Assembly: GCA_046726955.1 (NCBI GenBank)
Contig: JBKPBQ010000565.1
Span: 1 to 12,173, forward strand
Length of the DNA: 12,173 bases
Direction: 5' to 3'
From: CAVPGH01 sp046726955
GTDB lineage: Bacteria; Acidobacteriota; Vicinamibacteria; Fen-336
Below the pieces are notes generated by a model. That model ran no database searches and was not told the DNA's origin. It saw nothing but the letters and a program-made list of their open reading frames with translations. The position numbers and the translations under genes were made by a program. Below, piece after piece: positions 1 through 6,600 of the stretch (positions are counted from its first letter, which is position 1; every line of letters begins with the position of its first letter).

Positions 1-1
1 G

Positions 2-1063
2 GAGCGGGAGGCCGAGAAGAAGGCGATCGAGACCGCGCGCTACGTGATTCCCGTGGCCGCTTTCACCTCCATGGTGCACACCGTCTCCGGCATCGTGCTC
101 CACCGCCTGTACCGGATGATGCGGACGGGCGACACGCCGCGCGAGAGCGAGGACGTCGTCTCCGCGATGGTGGCGAAGGTCCGGGAGATCGATCCCGCGT
201 TCTTCGAGCGTGTGGGCGAGGGGCCGCTCGCGGAAGACGAGATCGTGGAGTCCCGGTTCCCCCGGGTGGCGGGCGGCAACGGGACCGCGGGCGACGCGGA
301 GGCCGCTCGCCTCGACTCGCTGCTCGGGAAGCGGACGTCGCTCCTCGTCGACTACACCGCGCGGGGCGAGGAGACGACCGCGGACGCGGTGCGCGCCGTC
401 CTCGGCGCGTCGCCTTCCGTCCTGGCGGACGACCAGGCCCTCGAGCAGGCGCTCAATCCGTCGCTCAACCGGTATCGGCTCGAGACGCTGCAGCTCTCCG
501 TCCACTCCCCGCTCGCGCGGGCCCTTCACCACTCGACGTACACGTTCCTGAAGAAGCTCTCGCACACGGCGGACAGCCAGGACCAGCGGCACCGGATGGT
601 GCCGGCTTCGCGCCCGCTCATGACGCTGACGGACACGGCACGGCCGGACTACGTCACGCCGCCGCTCGTGGCGAAAAACGCGCGCGCGCTCGAGGTCTAC
701 GAGGCGGCGATGGAGCGGGCCTGGGCCGCGAAGAGCCGGCTCCGCGAGATGGGCGTGCCGCTCGAGGCCGCGCTCTATCTCCTGCCCAACGCCACGGCCC
801 TCCGCTTCCACGAGAGCGGGTCGTTGTTGTACCTCGCGCACAAGTGGGTCATGCGGACCTGCTTCAACGCGCAGGAGGAGATCTACCGCGCCTCCATGGA
901 CGAGCTCGAGCAGGTGCGGGCCGTCCACCCGCGCCTCGCCCGCCACATGGGCCCGCCCTGCGTGCTCCGCGCCGGCCGGATCACGCCCACCTGCACGGAG
1001 GGCGAGCACTTCTGCGGCGTGCCGGTGTGGCGGAGCTTTCCGGAGGTCGAGCGGCCGATCTGA
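2..1063 (+). CDS. thyX: ThyX-type FAD-dependent thymidylate synthase, large two-domain form (5' partial)
   Basis: The frame is open from base 2, so the start lies outside the window; the GTG at 44 is only an internal in-frame codon. ThyX makes dTMP from dUMP in the cytoplasm using methylene-THF, FAD and NADPH. The ThyX signature RHRMVPAS is encoded from 587 (RHR at 587-595), matching the family RHRx7S flavin/dUMP motif. Later come a helix reading ALYLLPNATALRF and a segment RTCFNAQEEI, which corresponds to the R...AQ.EI region. The first residues (ETARYVIPVAAFT) look like the end of an earlier ThyX-like domain, so the whole protein is probably a tandem, roughly 500-residue form rather than the usual 220-250. 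The C-terminus carries three cysteines in PPC, PTCTEG and HFCG contexts, possibly a small metal or structural motif. It is followed 17 bp later by the GNAT gene. The family call is strong; the tandem form is inferred. Confidence 0.85.
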   Translation, partial: EREAEKKAIETARYVIPVAAFTSMVHTVSGIVLHRLYRMMRTGDTPRESEDVVSAMVAKVREIDPAFFERVGEGPLAEDEIVESRFPRVAGGNGTAGDAEAARLDSLLGKRTSLLVDYTARGEETTADAVRAVLGASPSVLADDQALEQALNPSLNRYRLETLQLSVHSPLARALHHSTYTFLKKLSHTADSQDQRHRMVPASRPLMTLTDTARPDYVTPPLVAKNARALEVYEAAMERAWAAKSRLREMGVPLEAALYLLPNATALRFHESGSLLYLAHKWVMRTCFNAQEEIYRASMDELEQVRAVHPRLARHMGPPCVLRAGRITPTCTEGEHFCGVPVWRSFPEVERPI

Positions 1064-1070
1064 CGGTCTC

Positions 1071-1075
1071 GGAGG
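1071..1075 (+). promoter_or_regulatory. Ribosome binding site of the GNAT gene
   Basis: GGAGG lies 5 nt upstream of the ATG at 1081, just after the thyX stop (1061-1063). It fixes the start of the acetyltransferase and rules out the longer open frame that begins inside thyX. Confidence 0.7.
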
Positions 1076-1080
1076 GTCGG

Positions 1081-1596
1081 ATGTACACCATCGGCCTCTC
1101 TCGTCCCCACGAGCTCCCTCTCCTGCCGGAGATCGAGCTCCGGGCCTCGGGCCTCTTCAACGCGTTCGCGTTCACCGCCGACATTCCGGCGGACCCGACG
1201 CCCGTCGCGGAGTTCGAGGTCGGGCACCGGGCGGGCCTGTTGTGGGTGGCGCGCACCGAGGCTGACGAGCCGGTGGGATTCGCGCTCGTGGAGGACTTCG
1301 GCCCGCACCTGCATCTCGAGGAGCTGGACGTGCTGCCCGAGCACGGCCGGCGCGGCCTCGGCACGCGCCTCGTGCGCGAGGTCTTGTCCTTCGCGGCCGC
1401 GCGACGCCGGGCCGTCACGCTCACCACCTTCCGCGACATCCCGTGGAACGCGCCCTACTACGCCCGGCTCGGCTTCCGTGCGATTCCCGCCGAAGAGTGG
1501 AGCGAGCCTCTCGCCGACTGCATGCGCCGCGAAGCCGCGCGAGGCCTGACGCCGGAGCTGCGCGTCGCGATGCGGCTCGACTCCGAGTCGGACTAA
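1081..1596 (+). CDS. GNAT family N-acetyltransferase
   Basis: A 171-residue protein, the usual length for a single GNAT domain. GNAT enzymes transfer an acetyl group from acetyl-CoA to an amine; the substrate here cannot be told. Motif A is visible as a beta strand (LHLEELDVLPEH, residues 78-88) followed by RRGLGTRL (90-97), the pyrophosphate-binding loop. The order GRRGLG differs slightly from the commoner RGRGIG. Motif B is WNAPYYARLGFRAI (122-135), with the Tyr often used as general acid. The ATG at 1081 is chosen because GGAGG sits 5 nt upstream. It lies 17 bp after thyX on the same strand, so the two are probably co-transcribed, but nothing links them functionally. Its TAA stop overlaps the TAG stop of the convergent hydrolase gene. 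Confidence 0.85.
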   Translation: MYTIGLSRPHELPLLPEIELRASGLFNAFAFTADIPADPTPVAEFEVGHRAGLLWVARTEADEPVGFALVEDFGPHLHLEELDVLPEHGRRGLGTRLVREVLSFAAARRRAVTLTTFRDIPWNAPYYARLGFRAIPAEEWSEPLADCMRREAARGLTPELRVAMRLDSESD

Positions 1597-2399
1597 CTCG
1601 CCGCCAGGAACTCCCGGAGGAGCGCGTTCACCTTCGCCGGCGCGTCCATCTGGGGAAGATGGTCGCCCCCGGCCAGGACCTCGAGACGCGACCCGGGGAT
1701 TCCCTGAGCCGTGGACTTGCCGATCGTGAGGACGAGGTCGATGTCCTGGTCGCCCAGGATCACGAGCGTCGGCGTCTTGATCTGGGAGAGCCGGTCCGCG
1801 GCCTTGAAGTCCAGGCTCTCGTCCGGCCAGTGCTCCATCAGGAACGTCTCGCGGTTGTCCACGATCATCTGCCGCAGGAGGTCGCGCGTCGCCGCCTCCC
1901 GGCTCGCGACCTTCACCATCGGGTTCTTCAGCCATCGCTCCGCCGCCGCCTGCGTCCCCTCCTTCTTGGCCGTCGCGAACACCGCTTGTATCTCGTCCGT
2001 CGTGCCCGGAGGGATGGGAAAGCCGTCGGCCCCCGAGGCCACGACGACGAGCCGGTCCACGCGCTCGGGATGCTGCAGCACGAAGTTGATGGCCATCGTG
2101 CCCCCCATGGAGTTGCCCACGAGGGAGGCCGTCTTCGCGCCCAGCGCGTCGAGCAGCCGGACGAGGTCCGCGACCGCGGAGTACGCCTTGTCGGGGCGCG
2201 AGGACCGGCCGAAGCCGCGGTGGTCGTACCGGACGACGCGATGGTCGCGTGCGAGCGCTTCCCACTGCGCGTTCCACATCCGGTGGTCGCCGAAGCCGCC
2301 GTGGATGAGCACGACGGTGGGGCCGCGGCCCTTCACCTCGTAGAAGAGCCGTCCGCCCTCGACGTCGAGCATCTCGGCGCCCACGCCTGGCGTCGTCAT
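1593..2399 (-). CDS. Alpha/beta hydrolase, last gene of the squalene operon
   Basis: A 268-residue alpha/beta hydrolase fold protein. Visible are the oxyanion-side HGGFG (residues 33-37), the nucleophile elbow GNSMGG with Ser97, the acid in GDQD (Asp219 the likely triad member) and the catalytic His247 in GGDHLPQ. The full Ser-Asp-His triad suggests an active esterase, lactonase or similar enzyme; the substrate is unknown. The ATG at 2399 shares one base with the stop of the upstream membrane-protein gene (TGATG), which points to coupled translation. A second candidate is the ATG at 2372, giving a start at MLDVEGG that is common in cytoplasmic members. The frame also stays open upstream of 2399, where a hydrophobic stretch could mimic a signal peptide. 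At the 3' end its TAG overlaps the TAA of the convergent GNAT gene. Confidence 0.85.
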   Translation of the reverse strand: MTTPGVGAEMLDVEGGRLFYEVKGRGPTVVLIHGGFGDHRMWNAQWEALARDHRVVRYDHRGFGRSSRPDKAYSAVADLVRLLDALGAKTASLVGNSMGGTMAINFVLQHPERVDRLVVVASGADGFPIPPGTTDEIQAVFATAKKEGTQAAAERWLKNPMVKVASREAATRDLLRQMIVDNRETFLMEHWPDESLDFKAADRLSQIKTPTLVILGDQDIDLVLTIGKSTAQGIPGSRLEVLAGGDHLPQMDAPAKVNALLREFLAAS

Positions 2400-3025
2400 C
2401 AGGAGGCAGGCGCCGGTGAGCGCCGCGAGGCCACGGGGGGCAGCACGCGCGAGAGCACGAAATGGCTCAAGGGATAGACGACCGCGATGAGGAAGCCGGA
2501 GACCACGGCCACCTGAACGACCGGGCCTCCCCATGCCCGCTCGCAGAGCGGGTCGACCCAGGCGCCGTTCAGGTTCATGGCGGCCGGAAACAGCCGGCCG
2601 AGCGACACTCCCGCGATCGCGATCAGGCATTGGAGGGCGTACCCCCGGCGATCATAGCCGACCCGGCGCAGCGCCCAGAAGAGCGTCACCGGCAGCACGA
2701 CGTGGTAGAGCGACAGCAGGCGGGCGAAGACGGGGTAGCGCGGGTCCCACATGTAGTCCGTGCCTCCGATGACGTGCGTGCCGAGCACGCACCACGACAG
2801 CACATCGAGCCCCCAGGCGAGCCCCACGATCAGGATGCCCACCGCCTGGCTCGACAGGAGGAGCGCGTTCCCCGCCCACAGCCCGGCGACCACGAGGATC
2901 ACCGAGAGGTTGCAGAGGAAGAGGAAGTTCGCGAAACCGTAGACGGTCGTGTAGGTCGCGAGATACACGACGAGCAGCGCGACCGCGATCCAGCGGGCGC
3001 GAGGGAAGGCCGGCGCGCCGCTCAC
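2399..3025 (-). CDS. Polytopic membrane protein of unknown function in the squalene operon
   Basis: A 208-residue hydrophobic protein that I cannot assign to a named family. By eye there are about six membrane segments (near residues 12-28, 33-50, 60-80, 104-120, 130-148 and 168-190). A conserved-looking polar stretch runs from GGTDYMWDP (87-95) to LSLYHVVLP (104-112), and a basic RRVGYDRRG (120-128) follows it. His108 in the SLYH segment and Asp90/Trp93 are the residues most like an active or binding site. The GTG at 3025 is chosen because it overlaps the hpnE stop (GTGA). The resulting N-terminus is short and leads straight into the first hydrophobic segment. Co-translation with hpnCDE suggests a role in handling a squalene-derived lipid in the membrane, for example modification or transport. 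That is inference only. Confidence 0.75.
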   Translation of the reverse strand: MSGAPAFPRARWIAVALLVVYLATYTTVYGFANFLFLCNLSVILVVAGLWAGNALLLSSQAVGILIVGLAWGLDVLSWCVLGTHVIGGTDYMWDPRYPVFARLLSLYHVVLPVTLFWALRRVGYDRRGYALQCLIAIAGVSLGRLFPAAMNLNGAWVDPLCERAWGGPVVQVAVVSGFLIAVVYPLSHFVLSRVLPPVASRRSPAPAS

Positions 3026-4377
3026 GCGCCGGACTCCACGGCCCGCGCGGCCGCCCGTCCGCTGCGAACCGCGCCCTCGATCGTCGCGGGAAGACCGGTC
3101 GCCGTCCAGTCTCCCGCGAGGTAGAGCCCGGCCACCGGCGTCGACGGCGCCGGCCGCAGGGTCTCGGCCTCGGGATCCGAGGCGAACGTGGCGGCGGGCT
3201 CGCGCATGACGAGGGAGCGGACGACCATGGCACCCGCCATCGCCGGGAAGAAGCGCCGCAGCGCGCGCTCCGCGGCGCCCACGAGCTCCTCGTTCCGCCG
3301 CGGCGCGCTGCGCGCGGCCGCGCTCACGATGAACGCCAGGTGCTGGGGCGGACCCTCGCGTCCGTAGAGCCGGCCCTTGTCGAAGACCCACTCGACCTCC
3401 TCGTCGCGCAGGCCCACCATCGCCCGGTCCAGCACGACACGGTCCAGCCAGACCTCGATCGAGACGATCGGCGAGGGCCGGAGGCGGGAAGCGCTCGCGA
3501 AGGGCTCGACGGCCCGCAGCGAGTCCGGCAGGAGCTCGCTCACCGCGTGCCACGGAACGGCGAGAACGACCGCATCTGCCGTAATCGTCTCCGTCACGGA
3601 CGGACGGCCGGCGCGGATCTCCTCGCGCGTGGGCGGGCGCTGCACGCACCGGATGCCGACCGTACGATCGCCCTCGACCACGACCGCGGAGGCGAGCCCC
3701 CGCCGGCGCAGGCGTCCCCCTCGTCCCTCGAAGTACTCCGCGAGCCGCTCCGCGAGGACACCCCATCCCCGGCGGAGGAAGACGAGCCTCGACGCACGGT
3801 GGTCGGCGAGGAACGCCTCGCGATAGACGCGATGGAAGAGCACGGCCGCGGCGCAGTCGGGTGACTCGTTGAGGATGGCGAGAGCGAGCGGGTCCCAGAG
3901 GAGCCGGCGCGCCGCCTCGCCCTGACCGGTTCGGGAGAAGTACTCCGCGAGAGTCAGGCCGACGGGCGGTCGCCCGAAGCGCACGGCGAGCCCGAAGCGC
4001 AAGGCCTGGAAGCGGACGCTCCAGGGAACGCGAAGCGACAGGAGGCCGGCCAGCAGGTGGAGCGGCGCCGCCAGAGGCGGACAGTCGAGCGAGGTCAGGC
4101 CCTTCTCGTCCACCCAGTCGATGCGGAGGTTCTTCTGCTCGAGCAGGAGCTCCGAGGCTCCCGCCCGCCGGACGAGATCGAGCGTGTCGTGGTACGCGCC
4201 GACCATGAGGTGGGTGCCGTTGTCCACGTCCTCGCCGCTCGACGCGTCGCGATAGGAGGTGGCCCGCCCGCCGAGGACGCCCCGTCGCTCGAGGAGCGTG
4301 ACCTCGTGCCGGCGCTCCTGCAGCGCGATCGCCGCGGCCAGCCCCGCCCACCCGCCGCCGACGACCGCGACCCTCAC
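3022..4377 (-). CDS. hpnE: Hydroxysqualene dehydroxylase, squalene-associated FAD-dependent desaturase family
   Basis: A 451-residue flavoprotein of the amine-oxidase/phytoene-desaturase fold, the normal HpnE length. HpnE reduces hydroxysqualene to squalene, the last step of the bacterial HpnCDE route. The N-terminus is a Rossmann FAD site, VAVVGGGWAGL (residues 3-13), with Glu30 closing beta-2 and the following GVLGGRATS (33-41), typical of this superfamily. The C-terminal FAD motif is GLYLAGDWTATGLPATIEGA, from about residue 417. Identification as HpnE rather than a carotenoid desaturase rests on its place directly after hpnC and hpnD and on the family-like WTATGLPATIEGAV end. The GTG at 4377 overlaps the hpnD stop by 4 nt (GTGA), and its own stop overlaps the next GTG in the same way. 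No strong SD precedes it, which fits translational coupling. Confidence 0.92.
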   Translation of the reverse strand: MRVAVVGGGWAGLAAAIALQERRHEVTLLERRGVLGGRATSYRDASSGEDVDNGTHLMVGAYHDTLDLVRRAGASELLLEQKNLRIDWVDEKGLTSLDCPPLAAPLHLLAGLLSLRVPWSVRFQALRFGLAVRFGRPPVGLTLAEYFSRTGQGEAARRLLWDPLALAILNESPDCAAAVLFHRVYREAFLADHRASRLVFLRRGWGVLAERLAEYFEGRGGRLRRRGLASAVVVEGDRTVGIRCVQRPPTREEIRAGRPSVTETITADAVVLAVPWHAVSELLPDSLRAVEPFASASRLRPSPIVSIEVWLDRVVLDRAMVGLRDEEVEWVFDKGRLYGREGPPQHLAFIVSAAARSAPRRNEELVGAAERALRRFFPAMAGAMVVRSLVMREPAATFASDPEAETLRPAPSTPVAGLYLAGDWTATGLPATIEGAVRSGRAAARAVESGA

Positions 4378-5219
4378 CGCCGGGTGTAGACGCGCGCGAG
4401 CGTGCGCACGGCGAGCGCGGCCTTCCTCGGCCGCGACAGCGCCATGCGCGGCCCGCCGAGCGGGTAGCCTCGGCGCACGATCCGGTCGAGGATGTCCCGG
4501 TAGATGGCGCCCATGATCTCGGCGGCGAGCATGGAGCGGCGGTCCTCGGCGGGCAGGAGGCACCGCGCCTTCTCGTAGTGGTCGCGCGCGCGGTCGGCCT
4601 GGAACGCGAGGAGGTCGCGGATCTCGGGACGGGACGCGACAGGACCAACCGACGAGGCAAGGATTTCCCGCTCGAGGACACCGAAACGACGGAGGTCCTC
4701 GATCGGGATGTAGATCCGGTCGCTCGCGGCGTCGACGCCCACGTCGCGCAGGATGTTCGTGAGCTGCAGGGCCAGGCCGAGCTCGACGGCGTACTCGCGG
4801 GTGCGGGGGTTCGAGTACTCGAAGATCTCGATGCTGGCGAGCCCCACCGCGGAGGCCACGCGCTCGCAGTAGGCGCGCAGCTCGGCGAAATCGGCGTAGC
4901 GGCGCTTCACGAGGTCCATGCGGCAGCCCGCGACGATGTCGCGCAGCGCCGCGCGGGGGATCGGGAATCGCGCTACCGCTCGGGCGAGGTCGTGACCGAG
5001 CTCCGTGGCGGGCCGCCCCGCGTAGGCCCGGTCCACCTCCTCCTCCCAGCGGGCGAGCCCCGCCTCGCCCTCTCCTCCGACCTCGTCCGCGCAGTCGTCC
5101 ACCTTCCGGCAGAACGAGTAGAGCGCGTAGATCGCGCGCCGCTTCTCGGCGGGGAGCAGCAGGAAGGCATAGAAGAAGTTCGTGCCGCTCGCCCGGGTGA
5201 GGCGCGCGGAGGCGCTCAC
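4374..5219 (-). CDS. hpnD: Presqualene diphosphate synthase
   Basis: A 281-residue trans-isoprenyl diphosphate synthase of the squalene/phytoene synthase family. HpnD condenses two farnesyl diphosphates to presqualene diphosphate. The first Mg-binding motif is DDCAD (residues 41-45) after YALYSFCRKV. The second is NILRDVGVDAASDRIYIP (155-172), where Asp159 and Asp163 are the metal-binding acids. The product-defining region RMDLVKRRY (100-108) is also intact. The LRDVGVD form is HpnD-like, in contrast to the NHWQDVAVD form of the neighbouring HpnC, so the two paralogues can be told apart. The GTG at 5219 overlaps the hpnC stop (GTGA) and gives the expected ASGTNFFYAF opening. It is soluble but presumably works at the membrane with HpnC and HpnE. 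Confidence 0.92.
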   Translation of the reverse strand: MSASARLTRASGTNFFYAFLLLPAEKRRAIYALYSFCRKVDDCADEVGGEGEAGLARWEEEVDRAYAGRPATELGHDLARAVARFPIPRAALRDIVAGCRMDLVKRRYADFAELRAYCERVASAVGLASIEIFEYSNPRTREYAVELGLALQLTNILRDVGVDAASDRIYIPIEDLRRFGVLEREILASSVGPVASRPEIRDLLAFQADRARDHYEKARCLLPAEDRRSMLAAEIMGAIYRDILDRIVRRGYPLGGPRMALSRPRKAALAVRTLARVYTRR

Positions 5220-6061
5220 GCGGCCCACCGCCAGGCGCGCCAGGCCAGCGACAGCTTGGCGACCGGCCCGTGGCGCGGCCGGCGCCGGAAAACGTCGTAG
5301 CCCGCCTCCTCGATGCGGTCGAGGATCGAGGCGCCGCCCAGCCAGGTCAGGCGCATCTCGAAGCGCAGGTCGCGCCCCACGCGGTCGCAGAGGGGACGTC
5401 CCCGGTCGAAGAGCGCGCGCGTGCGGCGGATCACCTCCGCCATGAGCGACCGGAAGCCATCGGTGACCTTGCCCGCGTTCAGGTCCCACTCCCCGACGGC
5501 GAAGCGGTCGCGCAGCTCCTTCGGGAGGTAGATGCGATCCTTCCGGAGGTCGACGGCCACGTCCTGCCAGTGGTTCGCGAGCTGCAGCCCGGTGCAGATC
5601 GCATCGGAGAGCGGCGGGAGGCCGGCGTCGTCGCGGTAGCCGAAGACGAGGAGGACGAGACGCCCCACCGGGTCCGCGGAGCGGCGGCAATAGTCGAGCA
5701 GCTCCTCCCACGTGTCGTAGCGGGTCTTCACCGTGTCCTGGCGGAAGGCGGACAGCAGGTCGAGCAGCAGCCCCTTGGGAATGTCGAGCCGCCGCACCGT
5801 CTCCGCGAGCGCGACGAAGATCGGGTCCTCGGCGCGGCCCTCGTAGGCCGCGTGCAGACGCGCCTCCCACTGGTCGAGCTTCTCGCCGCGCATGCCTTCG
5901 TACATCGGCTCGTCCGCGAAGTCGTCGGCAGCTCGGGCGAACGCATAGAGCGCGTGGACGTAGGGACGCTTGTCCCGCGGCACGAACAGGCCCACCGGGA
6001 AGTTCTCGTAGTGGGCCCGCACCCGGGCCTCGCAGTGCGCGAATGCCTCCTCGACCGTCAA
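5216..6061 (-). CDS. hpnC: Hydroxysqualene synthase
   Basis: A 281-residue squalene/phytoene synthase family member. HpnC converts presqualene diphosphate to hydroxysqualene. Motifs are DDFAD (residues 46-50) after YAFARAA, FRQDTVKTRY (106-115) and the HpnC-type second acid motif NHWQDVAVDLRKDRIYLP (163-180). NHWQD is what separates HpnC from HpnD. The best start is a TTG at 6061 overlapping the BMC gene stop (TTGA). No in-frame ATG or GTG sits near the junction, and the frame continues open upstream through the BMC gene as a non-coding shadow. The TTG start gives a normal-length N-terminus (TVEEAFAHCEARVRAHYENFP). HpnC, HpnD and HpnE are collinear and coupled, so the full farnesyl-PP to squalene route is encoded. 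No squalene-hopene cyclase is seen in the window. Confidence 0.92.
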   Translation of the reverse strand: MTVEEAFAHCEARVRAHYENFPVGLFVPRDKRPYVHALYAFARAADDFADEPMYEGMRGEKLDQWEARLHAAYEGRAEDPIFVALAETVRRLDIPKGLLLDLLSAFRQDTVKTRYDTWEELLDYCRRSADPVGRLVLLVFGYRDDAGLPPLSDAICTGLQLANHWQDVAVDLRKDRIYLPKELRDRFAVGEWDLNAGKVTDGFRSLMAEVIRRTRALFDRGRPLCDRVGRDLRFEMRLTWLGGASILDRIEEAGYDVFRRRPRHGPVAKLSLAWRAWRWAA

Positions 6062-6600
6062 CTCACGAGGCTCTTTCTGAGCGCGGCGTGGGCGAAGGGG
6101 ATCACGACCTCCGCCACGAGCATGCCGTCCTTCTTTATGGTGGCGACCCCCGCGGCCACCGCCGCCCGCACCGCGCCCACCTCGCCCGTGAGCACGACGA
6201 GGCCCTTGGCCCCCGGCTGGTTGCGCGCCTCGATGAGCGTGACGTTCGCGGCCTTGGCGGCGGCGTCGCCGGCGTAGATCGCGGAGGCGACCTCCTTCGT
6301 CTCGATCATCCCTACGGCCTCCACCGTTTCCACCGGGACCTTCCCCTTGATGGCGGCGGGGAGCTGGGGGTGGACGTTCTGGATGACGAAGTGGTCGACG
6401 ACCGTCGCCCCCGCCGTCTCGAGTCCTGCCTGCATCGAGCTCTCGACGTCCGCGAGAAGGCCCTCGATCATCACGAGGAACTTGCCGCGGGGCACGCCCA
6501 GCGTCATGAGCAGCTCGACCCCGGCCTTCTTGAGCATGGCGTCGGCTGCTTCCACCCCCTTCGCCAGCGAGCTCGTCTCCAGGAAGCCGATGCTCCTCAT
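6058..6600 (-). CDS. Bacterial microcompartment shell protein, tandem-domain (BMC-T, PduT-like)
   Basis: A 180-residue protein of two BMC domains in tandem, about residues 3-88 and 93-178. The repeats are parallel: SIGFLETSS and AVGMIETKE open each domain, and GKFLVMIEG and KGLVVLTGEV mark matching strands. BMC-T proteins form pseudohexameric trimers that tile microcompartment facets. From memory, the sequence resembles PduT (SLAKGVEAADAMLKKAGVELL in domain 1, ANVTLIEAR in domain 2, a VIPFAHAALRKSL end). PduT binds an Fe-S cluster through a Cys in the domain-1 pore loop. Here the equivalent stretch is TLGVPRGK (33-40) and the whole protein has no cysteine, so that cluster cannot form in the same way. 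The start ATG overlaps the MDH-like stop (ATGA), and its stop overlaps the hpnC TTG. No BMC-H or BMC-P gene is nearby, so it cannot build a closed shell from this locus alone. Confidence 0.93.
   Translation of the reverse strand: MRSIGFLETSSLAKGVEAADAMLKKAGVELLMTLGVPRGKFLVMIEGLLADVESSMQAGLETAGATVVDHFVIQNVHPQLPAAIKGKVPVETVEAVGMIETKEVASAIYAGDAAAKAANVTLIEARNQPGAKGLVVLTGEVGAVRAAVAAGVATIKKDGMLVAEVVIPFAHAALRKSLVS

Noticed and set aside
883..2277. Long minus-strand open frame of 464 codons opposite the GNAT gene and across the hydrolase
   Set aside because: Arg/Gly/Pro-rich low-complexity product with no motif; it overlaps two genes with full catalytic motifs. Such frames are expected in very GC-rich DNA.
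3025..4681. N-terminal extension of the membrane-protein frame up to 4681
   Set aside because: Upstream of the GTG at 3025 the frame encodes Arg/Ala/Gly-rich sequence antiparallel in character to no family and lies wholly within hpnE and hpnD in another frame.
5216..5219. Possibility that hpnC and hpnD are a recent tandem duplication or one frameshifted gene
   Set aside because: Each has its own complete pair of acid motifs and distinct HpnC (NHWQD) and HpnD (NILRD) signatures, so they are two separate intact paralogues.
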